The notes beneath the pieces were generated by a model. It saw only the letters and a program-made list of their open reading frames with translations, did not search any database and had not been told where the DNA came from. A stretch of 64,000 nucleotides of DNA from Geovibrio thiophilus. Its GTDB lineage: Bacteria; Chrysiogenota; Deferribacteres; Deferribacterales; Geovibrionaceae. Position numbers and translations under genes: made by a program. Of this stretch, positions 51,544-59,089 are shown in pieces; position 1 is the stretch's first letter, and each line of letters opens with the position of its first letter. Location of the stretch: assembly GCF_004087915.1 (NCBI RefSeq), contig NZ_CP035108.1, positions 2,294,001 to 2,358,000 on the forward strand, written 5' to 3'.

Positions 51544-52392
51544 ATGAAAAAACTGGCAGTATTTCTCAGCATTCTGCTGCTCACGCTTACACTTGCGGGA
51601 TGCGGCGGAACAAACCTGTTCGAGGACGCGGCAGACGACAGCAGCAGCGAAGCGAAGGAGTTTGACGCAATCAAGGCTCTGGACGACGGCGATTATGACT
51701 ACGTTATCAGCTACTACACGTCAAAATCAAACCTTGATTCCAAACAACAGATTTATCTGGCTTCGGCTTACCTTGGCAAGGTCAATGTAGACTTTATCAA
51801 CCTTATAGAAGTTGCGGATTCCGATCTTGACACCTTCGACATTATCGCATCGATCTTCGGCGGCGGTGAAATTCTTGCCGATACGCCCACGCCTCCCACA
51901 TCAAACAGAGCGGCTTCAGCACTCTCCATCTCACAATATTTTGATGCCATAGAGCTTGCTTTCAACACACTTGACGAGAACTCCACAGACAAAGACGTCA
52001 AAACAATGAAGGGTGTTCTGGGCGCACTGGACACAGTTCTTATCATCGCCAAAACGGTTATGGACGTCAGCGGTGAGAATTCTCTTGTTCTCACTCAGGA
52101 AGGGATAACAGACGCACTCAACGGAGCTGTTGTTGATGAAGACGATGTCGTAAACAACGCCAGCGATGAAAACGACCTCGCAGAAGCCAATCTGAGAATA
52201 AACAGAAACCTCACGGCAATATCCGGCGCTGTTGATGTTTTCTCCAGCATCAAAGGCGGCGACACAAGCGACATTAAGGAAGACTTTGAAGAGTTCCTCA
52301 ATGATCTGGACTATGACGGCAACGATATTTACGATGCGGGCGATATTGCAGATTACATCAACCACGTGATAGTAGGGGGGCTGGTAGGATGA
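51544..52392 (+). CDS. Acidic lipoprotein of unknown function
   Basis: A 282-residue secreted lipoprotein with signal peptide and lipobox LAGC at Cys20. The mature part is Asp/Ser-rich and helical, with a TPR-like stretch early (AIKALDDGDYDYVISYYTSK, QQIYLASAYLGK) and an Asp-rich C-terminus. I do not recognise a family. It overlaps the outer-membrane barrel gene by four bases, so the two proteins are likely partners at the outer membrane. A possible sigma-70 promoter (TTGAAT ... TATAAT, spacing 19 bp) lies at 51486-51516. Confidence 0.72.
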   Translation: MKKLAVFLSILLLTLTLAGCGGTNLFEDAADDSSSEAKEFDAIKALDDGDYDYVISYYTSKSNLDSKQQIYLASAYLGKVNVDFINLIEVADSDLDTFDIIASIFGGGEILADTPTPPTSNRAASALSISQYFDAIELAFNTLDENSTDKDVKTMKGVLGALDTVLIIAKTVMDVSGENSLVLTQEGITDALNGAVVDEDDVVNNASDENDLAEANLRINRNLTAISGAVDVFSSIKGGDTSDIKEDFEEFLNDLDYDGNDIYDAGDIADYINHVIVGGLVG

Positions 52393-53453
52393 AAAAATTA
52401 ATTATTCTGTTAACGATACTTATACTTCCCTCGGCGCTGTTTGCGGCTTCTCTGGAGTACCCCTCCATAGTACGCTCCACAAAGGCTCTCGGTATGGGTG
52501 ACGCATACTACGCAATGGGTGAGGATCAGTACACAATGTTCTACAACCCTGCGGGGCTTGCGAGAATAGACAAATCAAGGTGGAGCATTCTGAATCTTCA
52601 GATCGGCGCCAACGAGAACATTCAGGACAACAAAAACGCCTACAGCGATACAGACTGGGATGACGAAGCCGAAGTGGCTGATTTCCTCCGTGACATAATC
52701 GGTGATTATCAGAACTTCAACGGCACATTCTTCCCCGCTTATTACAGAAAGAATTTCTCTCTCGGCGTATTCGCCAGCGCTCAGGTTACGGGCATTGCCA
52801 GAAACAAAGTATTCCCCGAGCTTGATACTGACGCGGTTATCGACTACGGCGTGATCGGCGGCATTTCCCGTTCGTTCATGAACGACAGGCTCGATGTGGG
52901 CGCAAGTGTTATCCTCATGAACAGACAGAGCCTCAGTGAAACATACTCTGTCGCAGACATAGCGAGTGACGACTTTGATGAAATAATCGAAGACGACCTT
53001 GAGGAAGGAACGGGTATTCTGGCAAATGTGGGCGTTATCTATAACATCACCCCCAAGGACACCGCAAATCTCAGAGTGGGCGCCGCTGTGAACAACATAG
53101 GCACCACAGGCATGGGGGACGCGAAAGACCTTGAGACAACGCTTAATCTTTCAGTGGCTTACTCTCCCAAATTCGGTCCCATATCCACCGACTTCGCAGC
53201 GGACTTCAGAGACGTTTTTCAGGCAAATGAGCAGGACAGCGACATAGCTAAGAGAGTCAACCTCGGAGCACAGGCAAAATGGAAAGCCCTCGCACTGAGA
53301 ACAGGTCTGCATCAGGGTTATTTCACCGCAGGCTTCGGCGTGGATCTGCGTTATGTAACCCTTGACTACGCTTACTATCAGGAAGAGCTCGGCGCATACG
53401 CAGGTCAGCTTGAGGACGAAAGACACGTCATCACACTGAGCTTGGGCTTTTAA
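52389..53453 (+). CDS. PorV/FadL-like outer-membrane beta-barrel protein
   Basis: A 354-residue protein with signal peptide ending SALFAA, followed by the PorV/PorQ/UPF0164-type N-terminus TKALGMGDAYYAMGEDQYT and MFYNPAGLARI. Beta-barrel strands follow and the chain ends TLSLGF with C-terminal Phe. The NPAGLA element is shared by FadL-like lipid transporters and PorV-type secretion scaffolds. Translationally coupled to the lipoprotein upstream. The cargo is unknown. Confidence 0.8.
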   Translation: MKKLIILLTILILPSALFAASLEYPSIVRSTKALGMGDAYYAMGEDQYTMFYNPAGLARIDKSRWSILNLQIGANENIQDNKNAYSDTDWDDEAEVADFLRDIIGDYQNFNGTFFPAYYRKNFSLGVFASAQVTGIARNKVFPELDTDAVIDYGVIGGISRSFMNDRLDVGASVILMNRQSLSETYSVADIASDDFDEIIEDDLEEGTGILANVGVIYNITPKDTANLRVGAAVNNIGTTGMGDAKDLETTLNLSVAYSPKFGPISTDFAADFRDVFQANEQDSDIAKRVNLGAQAKWKALALRTGLHQGYFTAGFGVDLRYVTLDYAYYQEELGAYAGQLEDERHVITLSLGF

Positions 53454-53483
53454 AGGTATCAACACAATTTAAACACATATGCG

Positions 53484-53512
53484 GGGGCGGAATTTTCCGC
53501 CCCTGTTTTATT
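53484..53512 (+). terminator. Terminator after the outer-membrane barrel gene
   Basis: GGGGCGGAA and TTCCGCCCC pair around a 2-base loop, followed by TGTTTTATT. It also overlaps the 3' end of the convergent sigma-54 regulator gene. Confidence 0.8.
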
Positions 53513-55130
53513 GCAGACCGTATTGCTTGAGTTTCCGGTAAAGAGTAGCCACGCCTATCCCCAGCCTGTCGGCGGCAAGCTTCCTGTTTCCCTTCACATG
53601 TACGAGTGTTTTTTCCACAGCCGCCCGCTCCATATCTTCAAGGGTGCGGAAACTAGAGTTTTCATAACCTCCGGCATCTGCGGCGTTGATCTCCGGCGGA
53701 AGGTCGGAGGCGCCGATAAGCCTTGATTCACACAAAGCGGCAGCCCTCTGGACGGCATTCTGCAATTCCCGCACATTCCCCGGCCAGTCATAATTCAGCA
53801 GAACTTCGGCTGCGGCGGGGGAAAATCCGGTGACATCGGTTTTCATCTCCGCTGAGGCCTGTTTCAGAAAAAAATGAGCGAGCGGAAGTATGTCCTCCGT
53901 CCTAGCCCTCAGAGGCGGAATATTCAGCTCTATAACCCTGAGCCTGTAGTACAGATCCTTTCTGAAACTGCCGTTCTTTATCTCGGTCTCAAGACATCTG
54001 TTTGTCGCGGAAATTATTCTGACATTTATTTTTCTGGGTTTATTTTCCCCAAGCCTGCGTATCTCCTTTTCCTGAAGAACCCGCAGCAGCTTCACCTGCA
54101 TGCTCGGGGAGGTCTCCCCTATTTCATCAAGAAAGAGAGTACCGCCTTCTGCCTCCTCAAAAAGCCCCTTGTGCTCTCTGTCTGCACCGGTGAAGGCGCC
54201 CTTGGCATGGCCGAAAAGCTCGCTTTCCAGCAGAGAGTCGGTAAACGCTCCGCAGTTTACCGCGATAAACGGACAAGCCGCGCAGGAGGAACTGTTATGT
54301 ATATAACGTGCCAGAACCTCCTTGCCCGCCCCGCTGTCGCCGACTATCAAAACGGGAGAGCACACTTTAGCAGTGCGCTCCGCAAGGTTGACAATATCCT
54401 GCATCTTCTTGCTGCGTATCACCATTCCTTCTACGGCATGTTTCTTAAGCTCAAGGTTCTGAAGGTGCATCTGGGTTTTTTTGAGCTTTTTCTCCGTGCT
54501 GCATATTCTGTCGGTGAGCTCGTTCATAATATCGTTTATGGAGTCCATGCCGTAAAAAGGAAGCTGCTCCTTGAGCGCATCCCCCCATTTATCGGCGAAG
54601 CGCCCCTCGATCTCACAGTACGCATCTCCTTTTCCCACGCATTTTGTTTCGATAAAGTAAACATCACGCCCGTGCTTGAACGATTCGTAGCCGCTGGCAA
54701 AGCCTGTCAGCGTCCAGCACACAGGTTCATCAGACCTGCCGAAGTGCAGGAGATGCTGCTCCGCCTCGTGGGAGCTCTTAATTATGGAATGAATAAGCGG
54801 CTCATCACCGCTTCCGTCCGTCTGCTCAATCATTGTTGTAATGAAGAGACCGAACAGGATATGCAGGTGCGCACCGCCGCTGGCACTGTTCAGTAGCTTG
54901 GGAAATTTGTTTTTCAGTATTTCCGCGGTTCGCCAGCCATGAGCGTATCCGTAGCGGGTGAGAACGTTTTTCGCTCCGTATTTGCCGAAAATCTGTATAA
55001 GTTCTTTCCGCAGCAGTCCTTTGGATATGCTGTCGTCAATCAGCACCCGCTGATTCATGAAGTAGATCACCTTGCTGTCCGGATCCACCTTTAAAAGGTC
55101 ATTGATTCGCATGTTAAGAATATCCATAAA
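53508..55130 (-). CDS. Sigma-54-dependent activator with XylR_N-V4R sensor
   Basis: A 540-residue enhancer-binding protein. The N-terminal ~105 residues fit XylR_N, the aromatic-effector domain of XylR/DmpR (LLRKELIQIFGKYGAKNVL, GWRTAEI), followed by a V4R domain (residues ~115-175; CWTLTGFASGYESF, CVGKGDAYCEIEG). A coiled-coil linker leads to the AAA+ ATPase (Walker A GDSGAGKEVLARY, the sigma-54 contact GAFTGA, FLDEIGETSPSMQVKLLRVL), and a Fis-type HTH ends the chain (RLGIGVATLYRKLKQYGL). The start at 55130 has AGGAT upstream. It is divergent from the flavin-reductase operon, whose promoter is of the sigma-54 type with two palindromes upstream. Confidence 0.92.
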   Translation of the reverse strand, partial: FMDILNMRINDLLKVDPDSKVIYFMNQRVLIDDSISKGLLRKELIQIFGKYGAKNVLTRYGYAHGWRTAEILKNKFPKLLNSASGGAHLHILFGLFITTMIEQTDGSGDEPLIHSIIKSSHEAEQHLLHFGRSDEPVCWTLTGFASGYESFKHGRDVYFIETKCVGKGDAYCEIEGRFADKWGDALKEQLPFYGMDSINDIMNELTDRICSTEKKLKKTQMHLQNLELKKHAVEGMVIRSKKMQDIVNLAERTAKVCSPVLIVGDSGAGKEVLARYIHNSSSCAACPFIAVNCGAFTDSLLESELFGHAKGAFTGADREHKGLFEEAEGGTLFLDEIGETSPSMQVKLLRVLQEKEIRRLGENKPRKINVRIISATNRCLETEIKNGSFRKDLYYRLRVIELNIPPLRARTEDILPLAHFFLKQASAEMKTDVTGFSPAAAEVLLNYDWPGNVRELQNAVQRAAALCESRLIGASDLPPEINAADAGGYENSSFRTLEDMERAAVEKTLVHVKGNRKLAADRLGIGVATLYRKLKQYGLQ

Positions 55131-55199
55131 GTTTATCCTGAATGAAATAATAAAATATAAACACTGTATCATTCTTTCACAGAATAACGCAACAAAAAC

Positions 55200-55237
55200 T
55201 TATCATCATGATAAACCGGACTATCAAATTGATAGTC
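55200..55237. promoter_or_regulatory. Two TATCA-N3-TGATA palindromes (probable enhancer sites)
   Basis: TTATCA-TCA-TGATAA at 55200-55214 and GACTATCA-AAT-TGATAGTC at 55219-55237 share the TATCA-N3-TGATA core. Their centres are 21 bp apart, two helical turns, and lie about 100-120 bp upstream of the predicted transcription start. This is the usual geometry for sites of a sigma-54 activator. The divergent regulator is the obvious candidate. Confidence 0.7.
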
Positions 55238-55298
55238 AAAACATCTGCCAGTAAAAAATTATCCTTTATTACAAATATATTAAAAAACTATAAAAATA

Positions 55299-55314
55299 TG
55301 GCACAATGTATGCT
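55299..55314 (+). promoter_or_regulatory. Sigma-54 (-24/-12) promoter of the flavin-reductase operon
   Basis: TGGCAC-AATGT-ATGCT matches the consensus TGGCAC-N5-TTGCW with GG and GC at the required 12-bp distance; the one deviation is A for T. Transcription would start near 55325, leaving a leader of about 120 bases before the ATG at 55447. Confidence 0.8.
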
Positions 55315-55446
55315 TTAGAAAATACGGATTCATTAACCCATGAAACGCCTTTAGTGCAGCGGCAAATACCAATATGGGCAAATTTAATTTTTATTAAACG
55401 TGAGGGGAAAAATATTTTCCCGGAAATCACATATAAGGAGAGTCAA

Positions 55447-57150
55447 ATGGACGAAAAAACAAAATTATCCAGACGTAGTTTCCTCAAAACAGGTCTCACC
55501 GGAGCGGCAGTGGCGGCAACCGCCGTCAGCTTCCCCGCTGCGGCTGCGGCAGCGGACGCACCTGCGGGGCATCCTCTTCCCAATGAATGCACGCAGTGGA
55601 GCTGGGAAAAACCGGTAAAACCCATTCCTGACAAACAGATCAGCAATACTGTCACCTCTGATGTCGTAGTAATAGGCGCAGGACTTTCAGGCATAGCCGC
55701 GGCACTTTCCGCTGCCGAATTCGGCGCAAAGGTTCAGCTTGTGGAAAAAAACAGCACATGGGCAGCCAGAGGCGGACACATAACCGCATTTGACAGCAAG
55801 GTTCAGAAGCGCATGGGCATAAAAAACGACTACAGACAGATAATACGTGACTGGATCGCATGGGCTCAGGGACGTGTGGATGAAAGGCTCCTCTGGAACT
55901 TCGCCGAAAAAAGCGGAGCGTGCATGGACTGGGCTGTCGCAATAGGCGAAAAACACGGACTGAAAGTCACCATGTGGGAGGGCTACTACAAGGGACCGGA
56001 CTATACAGAATATCCGGTGACCCACTTCTTTCATGAAGAAAATGCTGATCTTTCATATGTTTACGGCAACTCAACAGGTATAGGGAATGTCACTCTCGTA
56101 CCCGCTCTTGAAAAAGAAGCAAAATCAAAAGGAGTTGTCTTCAACTACGGTACACCCGCAGTACAGATACTTAAAGACGCAAAAGGAAAGGTTACCGGAC
56201 TCATAGCAGGCAAACCGGGCAAATACACCAAGTTCCTCACATCCAACGTTATCATCGCCACAGGAGATTACGCCTCGAACAATGAGATGAAAAAATGCTT
56301 CTCTCCTTTCTCCCTTAAAGCCGACGCACAGATATATTTCCCAAATAAATGCAACACGGGCGACGGTCTGATAATGGCTATGCAGGCGGGCGGCTCAATG
56401 CAGAGACATGAACCCCACGCGGCGGTCATTCACCTTGAAGCGGGCGCTGCCAGCTACGGTTTTCTTCATGTAAACGCTGAAGGGAAACGCTTCAAAAACG
56501 AGGATGTCAACACCCAATCCAAAAGCTGCACCAAAGAGCTTGAGCCCGAAGGAATAGCGTGGACAATCTACGACAGAGACGGTCTCAATCAGGTTAAAAA
56601 ACAGGTTGACGCAAATCTCGGCGGCGGTCTTTTCTACGGTCAGATGTGGCAGCCGTGGGGTAAGGGCTTCAACCTTGAAGTTGAAAAAATGACGCAGGAA
56701 GCGCACATCAAGGACGGAAAAGTTCTTGTGGCAAACACCATTGAAGAACTGGCGCGCAAAATGAACGTGCCCGTTGACAGCTTTGTTCAGACAGTAAAAC
56801 GCTACAACGAGCTTTACGCAATGCAGGACGACCCCGATTACGGCAAAAGAAAAGAGCTGCTCACACCCATCGCCAACGCACCTTTTTACGCAGGCAAACT
56901 TGCCAGTACGCTTCTTACCATGTGCGGCGGTCTCAGAACGGACAGCAGACTCTTCGTGCTTGACGCCAAAGGCGAACCCATTCAGGGGCTTTATGTTGTC
57001 GGGGCTGCTCAGGGCGAGTTCTTCGCAAACGACTACCCCACAATCTGCCCGGGTATAGGTCACGGAAGATGCCTCACCTTCGGCAGAATGGCAGGGATAA
57101 AAGCCGCCGGAAAAGACCCGTACAAAGTTATACCCTCAATAAAAATCTGA
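55447..57150 (+). CDS. Tat-exported FAD-dependent reductase (fumarate-reductase/flavocytochrome-c family)
   Basis: A 567-residue periplasmic flavoprotein with Tat signal LSRRSFLKTGLTG and AA-rich cleavage region. The FAD-binding Rossmann fold has VVVIGAGLSGIAAALSAAEF, then the mobile capping domain and the C-terminal FAD region (GLYVVGAAQGEFFANDYP, GHGRCLTFGRMAG). The His-containing HHTMGG of Shewanella fumarate reductase is replaced by LLTMCGG, so the substrate is probably not fumarate. No heme domain is fused; the next gene supplies it. AAGGAG precedes the ATG. It is transcribed from the sigma-54 promoter under control of the XylR_N-V4R activator, so a substrate related to aromatic acids is a guess. 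Confidence 0.88.
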   Translation: MDEKTKLSRRSFLKTGLTGAAVAATAVSFPAAAAAADAPAGHPLPNECTQWSWEKPVKPIPDKQISNTVTSDVVVIGAGLSGIAAALSAAEFGAKVQLVEKNSTWAARGGHITAFDSKVQKRMGIKNDYRQIIRDWIAWAQGRVDERLLWNFAEKSGACMDWAVAIGEKHGLKVTMWEGYYKGPDYTEYPVTHFFHEENADLSYVYGNSTGIGNVTLVPALEKEAKSKGVVFNYGTPAVQILKDAKGKVTGLIAGKPGKYTKFLTSNVIIATGDYASNNEMKKCFSPFSLKADAQIYFPNKCNTGDGLIMAMQAGGSMQRHEPHAAVIHLEAGAASYGFLHVNAEGKRFKNEDVNTQSKSCTKELEPEGIAWTIYDRDGLNQVKKQVDANLGGGLFYGQMWQPWGKGFNLEVEKMTQEAHIKDGKVLVANTIEELARKMNVPVDSFVQTVKRYNELYAMQDDPDYGKRKELLTPIANAPFYAGKLASTLLTMCGGLRTDSRLFVLDAKGEPIQGLYVVGAAQGEFFANDYPTICPGIGHGRCLTFGRMAGIKAAGKDPYKVIPSIKI

Positions 57151-57160
57151 AGGATATAAG

Positions 57161-57664
57161 ATGCTGAAACGGAAGCTGTTTTTTCCTCCATTAATGCTGC
57201 TCCCGCTTCTTTTCGCAGCGGGGCTTGCCTCCGCGGAGGCAGGCTCCGCATGCGGGGATAAATGTCACATCATAAAACCCTACGCGGAAGGGGCGAAGGA
57301 TGAGAAGCTCCTTGTGAGCAGACATTTTCAGGCAGGGATAGGATGTACGGAATGCCACGAATACACTGATGAAATCCGCAGAAACGAAGAGGATATGTAC
57401 GCCAAGGGCGAATACGAAGAACCCATGTACACCCGTGAATATGAACCGGAATTCTGCTTCAGGTGCCACGAAAGCTATGATGCCCTGCGAAAGCTCACAG
57501 AAGGGCTGAAAGAGCAGTGGGGGCGCAATCCTCATGAATCCCACATGGGTGAGATAGGATGTTATGAGTGCCACAAGGTGCATCAGCCGTCAAAGTTCGT
57601 ATGCGCCGAATGCCACCATGCAAACTGGAGTGAAAGACTTCCCAAAGGCTGGAAAACCGAATAA
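57161..57664 (+). CDS. Pentaheme c-type cytochrome
   Basis: A 167-residue periplasmic protein with signal peptide (MLLPLLFAAGLASA). Heme motifs are CGDKCH (a CX3CH variant), CTECH, CFRCH, CYECH and CAECH, so four standard sites and one atypical. His residues between the motifs can serve as second axial ligands. It lies 10 bp after the flavin reductase gene and is the likely electron donor to it from a membrane quinol dehydrogenase (NrfH/CymA type), none of which is in the window. Confidence 0.9.
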   Translation: MLKRKLFFPPLMLLPLLFAAGLASAEAGSACGDKCHIIKPYAEGAKDEKLLVSRHFQAGIGCTECHEYTDEIRRNEEDMYAKGEYEEPMYTREYEPEFCFRCHESYDALRKLTEGLKEQWGRNPHESHMGEIGCYECHKVHQPSKFVCAECHHANWSERLPKGWKTE

Positions 57665-57675
57665 AGGAGAACCAT

Positions 57676-58560
57676 ATGCTGAAAAAGCTGACTTTTATTG
57701 TATTACTGCTCACATTTACAGGACTCTCCCACGCTCAGGACTATTCCCTCGGCTCCGAAGGGATAAAAGCGGGAACCGCTCCCGGACCGGGATTTTATTA
57801 TCTGATGTACAACAACTACTATACATCCGATAAATCAATGGATAAAGACGGCGACGAAAATGACATAGGCTTCGATCTTTCAACCTTCGCCAACGTCCAC
57901 AGGTTTGTTTACGTAACCGATAAGAAAATTCTCGGCGCCTACTACGGCATGAACATCATCATTCCGCTGGTTTATGCTGATCTCAGTATTGACGCGGCAG
58001 GAGTGGATAAAGACGATACGGCAGTCGGCGACATTGTCGTGGAACCAATGTTTTTATCATGGCGCAAGGAACGTTATGAAGCGGTACTGGGAACAGCGCT
58101 GATTGTTCCCACGGGAAGCTATGATAAGGATCACGCCCTGAACATAGGCAAGGATCACTACACTTTCATGCTTACGCTGGGCGGAACATACTATCCCGAA
58201 CCGGACAGAGAATGGTCACTGTCGGTACTGACCCGTTACGAGAAGCACTTTGAGAACCAAGACACGGACGTAACCTACGGTGACGACATAGACTTTGAAT
58301 GGGGAGTAGCGAAGGCTGTTACCAAGAAAATAGAAGTCGGACTCGTCGGTTATGCACACTGGCAGATAACCGATGACAAGGGAAGCGACGTGACATGGGA
58401 GAGAAGCACCCATGACAGAGTTTACGGAATAGGACCCGAGGTGGATATATTCTCCGAAACACTCGGAGCAGTCTTCAAATGCAAACTCTACAAGGAGTTT
58501 GAGGCAAGAGACACAAACGAGGGAACATCCGCGTGGCTCACAATCGTTAAACCGTTATAA
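57676..58560 (+). CDS. Phenol_MetA_deg-like outer-membrane protein (paralogue of 23270-24187)
   Basis: A 294-residue protein with signal peptide ending SHAQ-DY, and barrel-like strands ending IVKPL. It shares long motifs with the molybdoenzyme-operon protein: YSLGSEGIKAGTAPGPGFYY, YGMNIIIPL, DAAGVD, RYEKHFEN and GYAHWQITDDKGSD. AAAGGAG precedes the ATG, 11 bp after the cytochrome gene. The recurrence of this family in two otherwise unrelated periplasmic-reductase operons suggests a shared task, perhaps substrate entry. Confidence 0.83.
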   Translation: MLKKLTFIVLLLTFTGLSHAQDYSLGSEGIKAGTAPGPGFYYLMYNNYYTSDKSMDKDGDENDIGFDLSTFANVHRFVYVTDKKILGAYYGMNIIIPLVYADLSIDAAGVDKDDTAVGDIVVEPMFLSWRKERYEAVLGTALIVPTGSYDKDHALNIGKDHYTFMLTLGGTYYPEPDREWSLSVLTRYEKHFENQDTDVTYGDDIDFEWGVAKAVTKKIEVGLVGYAHWQITDDKGSDVTWERSTHDRVYGIGPEVDIFSETLGAVFKCKLYKEFEARDTNEGTSAWLTIVKPL

Positions 58561-58575
58561 ACAGTTTATATCACA

Positions 58576-58609
58576 AAAGAGTGGGCGGAAAATTCCGCCC
58601 ACTCTTTTT
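58576..58609. terminator. Bidirectional terminator between convergent genes
   Basis: GAGTGGGCGGAA and TTCCGCCCACTC pair perfectly around AA, with AAAA before and TTTTT after. It ends the reductase operon and can also serve the convergent lipoprotein gene. Confidence 0.88.
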
Positions 58610-58610
58610 A

Positions 58611-59072
58611 TCAAAGGCACTTTTTATCTATGAACGTCACAGCCTCATCGACTATGCTTTTGAGAACATCTTCCTTTGTGCCTCTCTTAAGATCCCGCAT
58701 TATGTAGGTTTCCCTGAGCAGCGCACCCTTGCCGCTGAAAATCCTCACACTCACCTCAACATTACCCGTGCCGGAGTTCACGAGACTGTCGGTAAAAACC
58801 GGATCCGAATACTCAACAAGAACAATACGGACAATAAGATCGCTCTTCTCCCCCTCAAAGCCTTCCTTAACCTGAAGCTTCTTGAATCTTCCCGTGATTT
58901 CATCCGTGAGCTTTTTCTGGAAGTTTTTACCGAAATCAACACCGGCACCCTGAGAGGTGCTGTAATCCGCGGGCATTATGAGAACATTTTTAGCCACCTT
59001 ACACTCCTTCGGAGTGAGGCACGCACTGAGAAAAACTGCGCAGAAAGCGCAGAGTAAAACTTTTTTAATCAT
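58611..59072 (-). CDS. Small lipoprotein of unknown function
   Basis: A 153-residue predicted lipoprotein: signal peptide MIKKVLLCAFCAVFLSAC with lipobox LSAC at Cys18. The mature part has VLIMPADYSTSQGAGVDFG and a beta-strand-rich centre (SDLIVRIVLVEYSDP, VEVSVRIFSG), like DUF4410 or GNA1162-type lipoproteins, though I cannot be sure. It lies 17 bp downstream of the methyltransferase gene on the same strand; no functional link is evident. Confidence 0.68.
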   Translation of the reverse strand: MIKKVLLCAFCAVFLSACLTPKECKVAKNVLIMPADYSTSQGAGVDFGKNFQKKLTDEITGRFKKLQVKEGFEGEKSDLIVRIVLVEYSDPVFTDSLVNSGTGNVEVSVRIFSGKGALLRETYIMRDLKRGTKEDVLKSIVDEAVTFIDKKCL

Positions 59073-59089
59073 TGTTTCTGCTCCTTAAA

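Noticed and set aside
53874-54896. 340-codon open frame antisense to the sigma-54 regulator
   Set aside because: The opposite strand encodes a full, motif-rich regulator; no family features in this frame.
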